NCBI GenBank assembly: GCA_023382455.1
Contig: JAHDVX010000004.1
Coordinates: 17,922 to 81,921, forward strand
Direction: 5' to 3'
Length of the DNA stretch: 64,000 nucleotides
Source of the DNA: Flavobacteriales bacterium
Lineage (GTDB): Bacteria > Bacteroidota > Bacteroidia > Flavobacteriales_F > PHOS-HE28
Shown in pieces: positions 23,145 to 31,659 of the stretch (position 1 is its first letter; every line of letters begins with the position of its first letter). The position numbers and the translations under genes are program-made. The notes below the pieces were generated by a model. It made no database searches. It was given only the letters and a program-made list of their open reading frames with translations, and was not told where the DNA came from.

Positions 23145-25139
23145 ATGAAGCCTCGGCTGGCGTTCCTGGTGGTCATTGGGGGCTTGGCGGCCACTGGGCC
23201 GCTGCTCGCGCAGGACACCACCCTGCTGCCGGAGATCCGCCGGGAACTCGCCATCGCCACCGACGATACGGCGCGTGCCGAGGCCTTGGCGCGCATCTGC
23301 TTCAACCTCATCCAGTCCGACCCCGACAGTGCCCGGTGGTATGGCGATATGGCACTCGCCCTGGCCCAACGCACCGGCAACCCCAAAGCCTTGGGCGATG
23401 CCTGGAACAACCTCGGCTGGCTGGATGCCCAATACGGCCGTTTGGACAGCGCGCAGGCCCGGTTGGAGCGGGCCCTCGTCCTGTTCAAGCGTGTGGGGAA
23501 CCCGGCCTATGCCTCGGTCTCGCTGTCCAACATGGGTTGGCTGGCCAACAAGCGCGGCGATAGGGTGGGGGCCCTCCGGCATTTCCAAGCGGCGTTGAAG
23601 CAGAGCGAAAGCGTGCAGGACAGTGCTTCCACTTCCATCCTCCTGTATTCCATCGGCACCACCTACCGCCAGATGGGCGATTTCAAGGTGGCGATGGCGT
23701 ACATGGGGAAAGCGCTCGCCATGGAGCGCGCCCTGGGCCGCCCTTCCAAGGTGGCCGCCTGCCTGATGGGCATCGCCAACATCGCGCTGGAACAGGGCGA
23801 TACGGCCAAGGCGTTGGCGCATTATGAACAGGCCTATCCGCTCTCGGTGGCGCAGGGTGACCTGTTGGGCGCCGGGCTGGCCCAGGAGAACATGGGCAAC
23901 CTGTATCTCGGCAACAGGCCCACGCTGGCACTGGACCATTATACCAAGGCCTTGAAGTTCTATCGGGAGGCCGGTAGCGACGCGGACATGGCCTACCTGC
24001 TGCTGGGCATGGCCCAGGCCAAACAGGGGCAAGGGCGCTTGGCGGAAGCCCGGTCCGACCTGGTGCAGGGCCGGACCTTGGCCATCGCCACCGGCAGCAC
24101 CGCCCTGGTGATGGATTACGAGAAGGCCATGGGGGAACTGGCCGGGCAGCTGGGCGACGGGCCCGGCGCGGTGGCCCACTTCCAACGCTACGTCCATCTG
24201 AAGGACAGCCTGCAAGGCGCGGACACGCAACGCGAACTGGCCCGCCTGCGCACGGCGTTCGAGACCGAGCGCAAAGAGAAGGACAACCAACTGCTGCGCG
24301 CGGAGAACCGCGCCCAACAGGAACGGATCCGCCAGCGCAACATCCAACTCTACGGCCTGGTGGCCCTGGCCGTGCTGGCCCTGCTGGCCGCCTTGTTGTT
24401 CCGCCGCAACTACCGCCAGAAACGCCGCCATGCCGAGGTGCTGGAAGGGCTGAACCGCCGCCTGGAGGCCAGCAACGCGGAGATCAGCGAGATCAACGCG
24501 CTGCTGGAAAGCCGCCTGTTGCGCAGCCAGATGAACCCGCACTTCATCTACAACGCGCTGGGCAGCGCCGTGGACCTCACCGATGCGGGCCGCACCGCCG
24601 AGGCCGCCGATTACCTGCGCGGCTTCGCACGCCTGCTGCGCATGGTGCTGGACCACAGCGTGGACGATACCGTGGGCGTGGAGGACGAAATGGAGTTCCT
24701 GCGGCAGTACCTGCGGCTGGAGGCCGTACGCATGCCGGGCCTGGCCTGGAGCGTGGAGGCGGAGCAGGCCTTGCTCGAGGAGGATGCCGCCGTGCCCGCC
24801 CTGATCGTGCAGCCCTTCGTGGAGAATGCCCTGCTGCACGGACTGGCGCCCAAGGGCAATGATCGAAAGCTCGAGGTGCACTTTGCACAGGCGGACGGCC
24901 AAGTGGCCTGCACCATCACCGACAATGGCGTGGGCCGGGCCTTCGGACGATCCGGATCCGGGACAGCGGGCCACCGCTCCTTGGGGATGCAGTTGACCCA
25001 AGAGCGGGTGCGGCTGCTGGCGCGCCGCATGGGCGGCCCGGAGCATATCCGCGTGGAGGACCTCACCGGGCCGGACGGGGCGCCCGCCGGTACCCGGGTG
25101 GTGCTGCAGTTGATCCCGGGAACCCCGCGTGCTTCCTAA
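23145..25139 (+). CDS. LytS-type sensor histidine kinase with TPR sensor region
   Basis: This 664-aa membrane kinase has a signal peptide (to about residue 23), a periplasmic array of tetratricopeptide repeats (about residues 25-370; for example AYASVSLSNMGWLANKRGD), a coiled coil, one transmembrane helix near 400-420 (LYGLVALAVLALLAALLF), and a cytoplasmic His_kinase domain. The phosphoacceptor is His466 in QMNPHFIYN; an HATPase domain follows with FVENALLHG and ITDNGVG. The next gene, 9 bp downstream, is its LytTR response regulator. The start is ATG 23145 (MKPRLAF); longer readings run through GC-rich intergenic repeats. The inducing signal is unknown. Confidence 0.93.
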   Translation: MKPRLAFLVVIGGLAATGPLLAQDTTLLPEIRRELAIATDDTARAEALARICFNLIQSDPDSARWYGDMALALAQRTGNPKALGDAWNNLGWLDAQYGRLDSAQARLERALVLFKRVGNPAYASVSLSNMGWLANKRGDRVGALRHFQAALKQSESVQDSASTSILLYSIGTTYRQMGDFKVAMAYMGKALAMERALGRPSKVAACLMGIANIALEQGDTAKALAHYEQAYPLSVAQGDLLGAGLAQENMGNLYLGNRPTLALDHYTKALKFYREAGSDADMAYLLLGMAQAKQGQGRLAEARSDLVQGRTLAIATGSTALVMDYEKAMGELAGQLGDGPGAVAHFQRYVHLKDSLQGADTQRELARLRTAFETERKEKDNQLLRAENRAQQERIRQRNIQLYGLVALAVLALLAALLFRRNYRQKRRHAEVLEGLNRRLEASNAEISEINALLESRLLRSQMNPHFIYNALGSAVDLTDAGRTAEAADYLRGFARLLRMVLDHSVDDTVGVEDEMEFLRQYLRLEAVRMPGLAWSVEAEQALLEEDAAVPALIVQPFVENALLHGLAPKGNDRKLEVHFAQADGQVACTITDNGVGRAFGRSGSGTAGHRSLGMQLTQERVRLLARRMGGPEHIRVEDLTGPDGAPAGTRVVLQLIPGTPRAS

Positions 25140-25144
25140 ATTCC
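25137..25144 (+). promoter_or_regulatory. -7-like box TAAATTCC at the kinase stop codon
   Basis: Begins at the TAA stop of the kinase and ends 4 bp before the regulator start. Six of eight positions match. It may provide separate leaderless expression of the regulator. Confidence 0.35.
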
Positions 25145-25148
25145 CGGC

Positions 25149-25883
25149 ATGATCCGGACCTTGGTGGTGGACGATGACCCGTGCAACCGTGACTACTTGA
25201 TCCGGGTGCTGCGCCAACATGCTGGCGTGCAGGAGGTGCAGCAGGCGTCCAACATCGCCGATGCCGCATCCGCCATCGCCGCCTGCCCGCCCGACCTGCT
25301 CTTCCTCGATGTGGAGATGCCCGGCGGCAGCGGCTTCGACCTGTTGTCCCAATTGGGCAGCTGGCCCTTCGGCGTCATCTTCACCACGGCCTTCCAACGC
25401 TACGCCATCCAGGCCATCCGCTTCAGTGCCTTCGACTACCTGCTGAAGCCCGTGCAGCCCGATGAGCTGGAGGCCGCGCTCCAGCGTTTCCGGGCCCATC
25501 GCCACGCCATGGACCACCAGGCGCGGCAAAGCCAGCTCCTCATCAACATCCGCCAGGATGACGGCCTGAAGCTCAAGCTCACCCTCACCCGCGGCGACCG
25601 CACCTTCTTCGTGCCGCCCGCCGACATCAGCCATTGCACGGCCGATGACAACTACACCGACCTCCACGCGTTCGACGGCCAGCGCTTCACCTCGGCCCGC
25701 ACCCTGAAGGACTACGAGGAGATGCTGCTGCCCTTCGGCTTCCTGCGTATCCACCGGTCCAACCTGGTGAACCGGCAGGCCGTGGCGCATGTGGAGGAAG
25801 GCCACGTGGTGCTGCGCGGCGGCCAACGCGTGGAGCTGAGCCGCCGCAAGCGCGACGAGGTGCTGCGGGCACTGGCATCGTGA
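25149..25883 (+). CDS. LytTR-family response regulator
   Basis: This 244-aa regulator has an N-terminal receiver (acidic pair Asp8-Asp9, phosphoacceptor Asp54 in LFLDVEMPG, Lys100 in YLLKP) and a C-terminal LytTR DNA-binding domain from about residue 140 (CTADDNYTDLHAFDG, then FLRIHRSNLVN). It pairs with the kinase immediately upstream. Such LytS/LytTR pairs in Bacteroidota often regulate envelope functions or secreted enzymes; the neighbours here give no clear target. All residues needed for phosphorylation are present. Confidence 0.95.
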   Translation: MIRTLVVDDDPCNRDYLIRVLRQHAGVQEVQQASNIADAASAIAACPPDLLFLDVEMPGGSGFDLLSQLGSWPFGVIFTTAFQRYAIQAIRFSAFDYLLKPVQPDELEAALQRFRAHRHAMDHQARQSQLLINIRQDDGLKLKLTLTRGDRTFFVPPADISHCTADDNYTDLHAFDGQRFTSARTLKDYEEMLLPFGFLRIHRSNLVNRQAVAHVEEGHVVLRGGQRVELSRRKRDEVLRALAS

Positions 25884-25901
25884 CCGTTCCTCATCACCGC
25901 G

Positions 25902-26042
25902 ATGACCTTGTCCTGTGCCGCCCAATGGTCCACCAACCTGGCCGCGCCGATGCGGGCCACGGCCATGCATGACGAATACGCCGGTTGGCTGGTCACCGCG
26001 GGGCAGAAGGTCTGGACCGCAAGGTTCGTCATGGCCCGATAG
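25902..26042 (+). pseudogene. 46-aa relic resembling a T9SS sorting-domain tail
   Basis: The frame ends GWLVTAGQKVWTARFVMAR and a TAG, the rhythm of a type A sorting-domain C-terminus (xWLVxxxxGxxxWTxRFVxxx). The upstream part has no signal peptide or domain. The repeat copy B begins 2 bp after the stop. A cargo gene eroded from its 5' side is the simplest reading; coincidence cannot be excluded. Confidence 0.35.
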
Positions 26043-26044
26043 TG

Positions 26045-26250
26045 ATTGTGCCGGCACTCATGTTCCGGGCGTTGAACCCTTGTGGCAACTCGTTACACTT
26101 GAGGGAGGTGATATTGGGTGCGAGGGTGCAAGAGTGAGAGGGCCGGGATCTGGTCACTCTTTCTCTCGCACCCTTGCACACTTGCACCCTTTCCTCCCAT
26201 GCCTAGCGAATCCTGGAAAATCGTCCAGTGCAATGGCCGGATCAATTATT
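26045..26250 (+). repeat. 200-bp interspersed repeat, copy B
   Basis: Full-length match to 19709-19908 with scattered substitutions and short indels. It lies inside a 570-bp gene-free stretch (25884-26453) whose remaining part, 26251-26440, shows nothing I recognise. Unlike copy A it has no GTGTCCATC ends. Confidence 0.8.
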
Positions 26251-26441
26251 GGGACCATTCTCGGGCGGAACTCACGGGAATGAAGCCCGTATTCCTTGAT
26301 CTTCATGGGTTGACGTTCCATTGAGGGGACTTGCTCCAAAGAGGGGCTGGATCCGGGATAGGCAGGTGACCGGGGCCCGGTTTTCATGGGGCGCCGTTGG
26401 AAACTTGATCGATATCCTGAAACTTAGCCCTTGGCCATCCG

Positions 26442-26449
26442 TATCTTTC
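26442..26449 (+). promoter_or_regulatory. -7-like box TATCTTTC of the esterase, 4 bp from the start
   Basis: Seven of eight positions fit TAnnTTTG, and the gap CTCA puts the ATG at the expected transcription start. Confidence 0.5.
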
Positions 26450-26453
26450 CTCA

Positions 26454-27986
26454 ATGAAATTCCTTCTGGCGATGGCACGCCCGGTTTGCCGGGCCGGCTG
26501 GATGGGCCTGGTTGCCTTCGGTGGTTCCGCTACCGCGCAATCATGGGTTTGCGATTCACCGATCATGACCGACCGGAGTGCCGTTGAAAGCTATACAGTG
26601 CAAACCGTTGGTTTTGCCTATTGCGCGCTCCCGGAGTGCGAGGTGGCCGGAGATACCCTCCACATGAACGTGTACATCCCGGCGACCATGAAAGGTTCCA
26701 CCCCGAAACCGGATCGCTTCCCTTTGCTGGTCTTTTTCACTGGTGGGGGGTTTTGGCAGGGCAACTTCAATATCCCTCAATGGCCCGAAGCATTTGTCAA
26801 GAGAGGGTTCGTGGTGGCCACACCACAGTACCGCCTGGGTTGGGACCGCAACAATGACGGCGTGATCGACAGTCTTGATTTTTCCCCGGACATCGTTTCC
26901 GGCCATTGTGAGGGCAATGCGAAATCCTTGATGCGGGCCGTGATGCGCGGCTATTTGGATGCACATGCCGCCATCCGCTTCCTTTTGGGCAACCCCGATT
27001 CCTACCCGGTGGACCCCGAACTTATTTATGTGGGCGGCCCCAGTGCCGGCGGCACCCTGTCCATGACGGCGGCTTTTTCCTCCTGGGAGCAGTTGGAGGC
27101 CTATTGGGCTACTTTTTCAGGAGGACTGCCGTATGAGGTGGGGCCATGCGATATGCGGTACAGCGTCCGCTCCTGCCCCTTGTTGGGGCCTGATGTGACC
27201 GAGCCTTACCATATCCGGGGCGTGGTCAACTGTTGGGGCCAAGTCGTCATGGACCCCGCACTGGAAGGTGATCCGGGCGCCGTTGACCTATACTCCGCGT
27301 ACGCTACCGGTGATTTCGTGAGCCCTCCCGATGTGGGCCGCATCCTCAGCTGCCCCGATTATCCATACGGCATGGGCGGCAAGGCCATGCATGCACGTCT
27401 GGTGGAATACGGGCATTGCGTGAAGACCATGGAGGACCCCGACGCCAGGCACAAGACCGTTTTCCTTTCCGATGAGGACACCCTGTACGATGATGTGGTG
27501 TACCCACTTTCAGTGCAACGGGGCGAGCGGGCGCGTTTTATTGCAGCACAGGCCTCTTGCCTGTTCAAGAGCAGCATATGCGGTACCCCCTGTACGGATA
27601 CCACCATCTTTCTGGTGGACGAGCCCTCCGATTGGCTGCGGGCCTACTACGTTGTGAACGGAACCGCGAACGGCGAGCCCGGTGGATGTGAAGATGACGG
27701 TACCGCCCGGTTCCTGCCCATCTTACCAGGGGAAGGTTTTTCCCGCCACGATCTCTTGGTTTGGCCGAATCCCAGCCCGGGCGGCCCGATGTCCGTTGCT
27801 TGGAATAGCAGCACCCGCTTTGGCGATTGCATCGTGACCGATGTCAGTGGGCGGGTGGTCTTTAGCGGCACCGTCGCAAATCGTAGTACCCCGTTTTCCT
27901 CCTTGGGGTTGGACAATGGCCACTACCTCGTGCGGGTGGATGATCGTGACAACACCTACACGACGCGCTTCGTCGTGTTCCGATAG
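26454..27986 (+). CDS. secreted alpha/beta-hydrolase (carboxylesterase-like) with T9SS sorting domain
   Basis: This 510-aa protein has a signal peptide (to about residue 28, SATAQ), an alpha/beta-hydrolase body and a C-terminal sorting domain (LLVWPNPSPGGP, DVSGRVVFSG, GLDNGHYLVRVDD, TTRFVVFR). The oxyanion-hole loop reads TGGGFWQG, and the nucleophile elbow GPSAGG carries the catalytic Ser. Several cysteines (CALPEC, CGTPC) suggest disulfides, as expected outside the cell. The substrate is unknown; polysaccharide acetyl esters or lipids are possible. It is monocistronic. Confidence 0.87.
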   Translation: MKFLLAMARPVCRAGWMGLVAFGGSATAQSWVCDSPIMTDRSAVESYTVQTVGFAYCALPECEVAGDTLHMNVYIPATMKGSTPKPDRFPLLVFFTGGGFWQGNFNIPQWPEAFVKRGFVVATPQYRLGWDRNNDGVIDSLDFSPDIVSGHCEGNAKSLMRAVMRGYLDAHAAIRFLLGNPDSYPVDPELIYVGGPSAGGTLSMTAAFSSWEQLEAYWATFSGGLPYEVGPCDMRYSVRSCPLLGPDVTEPYHIRGVVNCWGQVVMDPALEGDPGAVDLYSAYATGDFVSPPDVGRILSCPDYPYGMGGKAMHARLVEYGHCVKTMEDPDARHKTVFLSDEDTLYDDVVYPLSVQRGERARFIAAQASCLFKSSICGTPCTDTTIFLVDEPSDWLRAYYVVNGTANGEPGGCEDDGTARFLPILPGEGFSRHDLLVWPNPSPGGPMSVAWNSSTRFGDCIVTDVSGRVVFSGTVANRSTPFSSLGLDNGHYLVRVDDRDNTYTTRFVVFR

Positions 27987-28033
27987 GATGGTGGCGGGCG
28001 GACGCTTCATCGGCAGCCTGTCTCAGTGGTGGA

Positions 28034-29815
28034 TCACTCGTGGTGCCTTGGGCAGTGCTCGCACCGGTCATCCCCGATGATCTCGTAGGCCCGCTTCACG
28101 GCCATCATGGTGCTGGTGAAGCGCACCTTCTGCTCGCGGAATACCTCGGCCTTCAGCAGGTCGGAGCCCGTACGCTGCATCATTGCAAACAGGTCGTCGT
28201 TCACCCCGCAGAGGATCACCTCCACACCTTCGTGCTCCACCCGCCGCACGAAATCGTTCAGCAGGTGCAGGCAAACGGCATCCGGGTTCCGGGCACGCTT
28301 GAGGCGCAGCACCAGCACCCGCGTTCCCGGGGTCAGCCGCCGCTCGATCGTCTGGAAATGGCCTTCCAGCGCGGTGGCGCTGCTGAAGAACATTTCCCCT
28401 TCAAGGCCGAAAATGAGGATGCGCCCGCAGGCCGTGTCGCCGGGCAGCCGCTCGGTGACGAGCTGTTCCGAGGTGGTGGTGAATTCCGAGAGCAACATGC
28501 GCCCAGCGCGGGGCACGGCCAACAGGAAGGAGAGGAAGACACCGATCAACACGCAGAATTCGATGGAGATGAACACGGCGGAAAAGGCCGTGGCCAGCAC
28601 AATGCCGGCGTCGAACTTCGAGGCACGCAAGTGGTAGCGCAGCGCTTTGGGGTCGATCAGCCGGAAACCCGTGACGATGAGGATGCCGGCCAGGCCCGCT
28701 TTCGGGATGAACTCCGCCAGGTCGGCGAAGAGCAGCACGATCAGCGCATCGCGGATCAGCGCCACCGCGGCGGCGGAGAAGATGCCCGACCACTGCGTGC
28801 GGGCCCCGGCCTGCACGTTGATCGCCGATCGGGTGATGGAACCCGAGCCGGGGATCCCGTTGAACAGGCCGGCGCCCAGGTTGGCCAAGCCTTCGGACAA
28901 GCAGGTCTGGTTCAGGTCCAAGCGCTGGTTGGCCGCATTGGCGATGCTCTTCGACATGGCGATGGCCTCCAGCAGGCCCAGGGTGCCGATGGCCAATGCC
29001 GCAGGCGCCAGCTCCCGTGCCAAGGCCAGGTCCACATGGGGCACATGGAAGGAGGGGAGCTTCGCGGGGATCTGCCCCACCAAGGCCACGGATCCCTGCT
29101 GCCAAAGCCAGGAAAGCAACGATATGGAGATCACGGTGACCAGCAGTTCGGGGAACAGGCGCCAGCCCAGCCGCCGCTTGGCCCAGCGGAGCCCCAGCAG
29201 CAGCGCCATGGAGGCGAGGCCGATGGTCAAGGTGGCCGGGTCCACGGCTCCACCCTCCGTCATCGTATGCCAGAAACGGATCACGAAGGGTTCGTGCGCA
29301 TCCCCCTTGTACCGCAGGCCAAGCAGGTTCTTCAGCTGGTCCATGATCAGCAGCACCGATGCACCTGCGGTGAAACCGACCACGACGGAGTGGGAGATGT
29401 AGCGCGTGAGGTCACCGATCCGGGCCAACGCGATCATTACTTGAAGGGAGCCGATCAGCAGGGCCAGCACCAGCACGGCGTTGAATTTGGCCGCCAAGGG
29501 GATCATGGCCGTGGCTGACAGTACGGCGATGGAGATGGCGTTCGTGGGGCCGTTGATCAGCTGGCGGCTGCTGGCGAAGAAAGCCCCGATGGCCGTCATC
29601 ACGATCGCCGTGTACAGGCCGTATTCCGGCGGTACGCCCGCCACCAGTGCGTAGGCCACGGCTTGGGGCACGGCCACGGCCGCCACGGAAAGGCCGGCCA
29701 ACAGGTCCGCCCGGGCCGCGGCACTGTCGTACTTGCGCAGGCTGTCCAGCGCGGGGAAATACCGCCACCAACCCTGGGGGTACTGATCGAGCCTATGGGC
29801 GGTGGTCTTGGGCAT
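28034..29815 (-). CDS. SulP-family inorganic anion transporter
   Basis: This 593-aa membrane protein has about a dozen hydrophobic helices and the SulP signatures: GLSVAAVAVPQAVAYALVAG near residue 45, INGPTNAISI, and NQTCLSEGLANLGAGLFNG. A C-terminal STAS domain follows (about 440-560, with ILIFGLEGEMFFSSA). Members carry sulfate, bicarbonate or related anions. The extreme C-terminus DDRCEHCPRHHE packs two cysteines and three histidines and could bind a metal. ATG 29815 (MPKTT) is preferred to 29830. The gene is convergent with the esterase. Confidence 0.93.
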   Translation of the reverse strand: MPKTTAHRLDQYPQGWWRYFPALDSLRKYDSAAARADLLAGLSVAAVAVPQAVAYALVAGVPPEYGLYTAIVMTAIGAFFASSRQLINGPTNAISIAVLSATAMIPLAAKFNAVLVLALLIGSLQVMIALARIGDLTRYISHSVVVGFTAGASVLLIMDQLKNLLGLRYKGDAHEPFVIRFWHTMTEGGAVDPATLTIGLASMALLLGLRWAKRRLGWRLFPELLVTVISISLLSWLWQQGSVALVGQIPAKLPSFHVPHVDLALARELAPAALAIGTLGLLEAIAMSKSIANAANQRLDLNQTCLSEGLANLGAGLFNGIPGSGSITRSAINVQAGARTQWSGIFSAAAVALIRDALIVLLFADLAEFIPKAGLAGILIVTGFRLIDPKALRYHLRASKFDAGIVLATAFSAVFISIEFCVLIGVFLSFLLAVPRAGRMLLSEFTTTSEQLVTERLPGDTACGRILIFGLEGEMFFSSATALEGHFQTIERRLTPGTRVLVLRLKRARNPDAVCLHLLNDFVRRVEHEGVEVILCGVNDDLFAMMQRTGSDLLKAEVFREQKVRFTSTMMAVKRAYEIIGDDRCEHCPRHHE

Positions 29816-30007
29816 GGGTGGATATCCCACAAATGGGGGCGGGAACAGCTGCGATGGAGGAGGCTGTCATACGCCGAACGGGCGAACGACGTTCCGTGGC
29901 GAAAATAGCCGCGGGTCCCAAGCGCAAGGAGCTGTTCCACATTCGCCGCTTCGTTTTTGAAGAAAACCCGTTCTTGGTCACCAGGAACGCCAGTCGGCTT
30001 CCGCTGG

Positions 30008-30042
30008 GGCTTTTCGGCACCTTCTGTGCCCAGGACTGGACT
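30008..30042 (+). repeat. partial duplicate of the tRNA-Leu 3' end
   Basis: Identical at 34 of 35 positions to 30134-30168, which spans the tRNA 3' end and its trailer. It lies 126 bp downstream of the gene (on the minus strand) in the same orientation. Such tRNA 3' duplications are typical attachment-site relics. Confidence 0.65.
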
Positions 30043-30114
30043 TCCCTTCGCTGCGCCATGCTCCGCTCGGGACAGGCTTCTCGCCAGTCTGGTCCACGGC
30101 GATGCCGTGAACGG

Positions 30115-30140
30115 AAAAGCCCCGCTTTCGCGAGGCTTTT
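30115..30140 (-). terminator. probable terminator after tRNA-Leu
   Basis: AAAAGCC (30115-30121) pairs with GGCTTTT (30134-30140); on the minus strand the hairpin ends in GGGGCTTTTCC. It lies 12 bp beyond the tRNA 3' end. Confidence 0.55.
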
Positions 30141-30152
30141 CGGCACCTTCGG

Positions 30153-30236
30153 TGCCCAGGACTGGACTCGAACCAGCACGCCGGTTAAGGCACTACCCCC
30201 TCAAAGTAGCGTGTCTACCAATTTCACCACCTGGGC
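30153..30236 (-). tRNA. tRNA-Leu (anticodon GAG)
   Basis: The minus strand folds as a type II tRNA of 84 nt: acceptor GCCCAGG pairs with CCTGGGC and leaves discriminator A. The D-arm contains GGTAGACAC, the anticodon stem CTACT/GGTAG frames loop TTGAGGG (anticodon GAG), a long variable arm follows, and the T-arm reads GGTTCGAGTCC. CCA is not encoded. GAG reads CUC and CUU leucine codons. Confidence 0.96.
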
Positions 30237-30275
30237 AAGGGGCCGCAAATATAGCCGCCTGTTCCATAGGTGGAA

Positions 30276-31592
30276 CTACTCCTTCACAAAGCGGGAAACC
30301 AAGTGGCCGCTCACCGTGGAAACATGGACCACGTAGGTCCCCGGCGAAAGCTGCGAAATGCCCACGGTTCCCGGCCCTTGGCGAATGGCCACCGTGCGGC
30401 CCAAGGCATCCTTCACCTGCACCAGCGCTTCGTTGTACCCGGAAGGAAGGGTGATCTCCAATAGGTCCGTGCAGGGATTCGGCGACAACCCGATGGGCGG
30501 GGCTACCGGTTCCGCCATGCCCGTGTTGCAGTCCAAGGAGTTCATGTACTGCCAGATCTCGTTGTCCAGGATGATGGAAACGCTCGGCGTGTTCGGGTCA
30601 GGGTCCGGGTCGTTGCCCAATCGCACCAGGACCAGGTTCTGGCTGGGCACCACGTTCAGCAACTGGTTGTTCTTGCCCAGGCCGCAGAACATATCGGCGG
30701 GGGCATCCGGCATGGCCGGTCCGGCGAAAACGAATTGGCTCTGCGGTAGCATGAAGCTGGGCTGGCCGTTCAGCCACCACAGGTAGCCGTAGCTCAGGTT
30801 CAGGTTTTGCGAGGGGTGGGTGGCATCCTGGAAAAAGGCCGTGTCGTGCAGGATGGTGTCCGTATCCCAGATCATATGGTTCAGGGCCAGCAGGCCGAAC
30901 CGCGCCATGCTGCGCGCCGTGCTGAAATATAGTTCCAGGTCGCCGAAGGGAAACCAGAAACCGTCCATCCCAATGGGGTTCCGGAGCTTGTTGTTGAAAT
31001 AGGTGGTGTAGGATTGTCCCGTGGCACTCGTCACCACGTCGCCGAGCAAGGTGTAAGGCGCATTGTGGTAGGCCCAGCGCGTGCCGGGATCGGCCAGGTA
31101 GGAAAGGCAGGAGGGATCGGTGCAGTCCGAGTTGGTCACGCCATCATCCAGGCCCGTGGTCATGGTCAATTGGTGGCGTACGGTGATCAGCTGCTCCTGG
31201 GCCGGGGTCTCCGAGGTCCAACCGGCCCCGAGGTAGGTGCTGGTGGGCATGTTGATGTCCAGGTAACCCTCCTCCTGGGCGATGCCCACCAGGGTGCTTT
31301 TCAGCGTCTTGCCCGCGCTGGCCCAGTACCACAGGCTGTCCTGCGTGAATGTGCCGAAGTAATGCTCCAGCACGATCTTCCCGTCCTTGAGTACGATGAA
31401 GGCCTGTGTATTCTTCACTTCCAGGAAGGCGTACAGCGAATCGATGCGGTCCTGGCACCAGCCCAGCGTGGCGGGGTCGGTGGTTTCCCAGGAGCTGCCC
31501 GCCACGGCGGGTGGAAAGTAGAGGTCCTGGGCCCGAAGCGTGCAGGAGAACGCGGCACAGGCCGCTACGGTCAATGCGAAGGGGGCATGCAT
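30276..31592 (-). CDS. secreted serine hydrolase (beta-lactamase/penicillin-binding class C type) with T9SS sorting domain
   Basis: This 438-aa protein has a signal peptide, a class C beta-lactamase-like domain and a C-terminal sorting domain (LSPNPCTDLLEITL, QLSPGTYVVHVS, SRFVKE). The catalytic SxxK motif is in WYWASAGKTLKS and the YxN-type second motif in WAYHNAPYTLLG. Members include esterases and D-peptidases, and real beta-lactamase activity is uncommon among the T9SS-exported forms. Paired cysteines (DCTDPSC) fit an extracellular protein. It is transcribed toward the tRNA; no -7 box at the standard spacing is visible. Confidence 0.9.
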   Translation of the reverse strand: MHAPFALTVAACAAFSCTLRAQDLYFPPAVAGSSWETTDPATLGWCQDRIDSLYAFLEVKNTQAFIVLKDGKIVLEHYFGTFTQDSLWYWASAGKTLKSTLVGIAQEEGYLDINMPTSTYLGAGWTSETPAQEQLITVRHQLTMTTGLDDGVTNSDCTDPSCLSYLADPGTRWAYHNAPYTLLGDVVTSATGQSYTTYFNNKLRNPIGMDGFWFPFGDLELYFSTARSMARFGLLALNHMIWDTDTILHDTAFFQDATHPSQNLNLSYGYLWWLNGQPSFMLPQSQFVFAGPAMPDAPADMFCGLGKNNQLLNVVPSQNLVLVRLGNDPDPDPNTPSVSIILDNEIWQYMNSLDCNTGMAEPVAPPIGLSPNPCTDLLEITLPSGYNEALVQVKDALGRTVAIRQGPGTVGISQLSPGTYVVHVSTVSGHLVSRFVKE

Positions 31593-31659
31593 GGCAGTTT
31601 GGACGCACAGTCCCCGAAAAGGTTCAATGCACCCGATCGGGATCCAACAGTCGATTGGG

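Noticed and set aside
22938-26057. 1039-codon open frame on the minus strand
   Set aside because: It is antisense to the LytS-type kinase and its regulator, has no domain, and reads as His/Gln/Gly-rich sequence typical of a GC-rich shadow frame.
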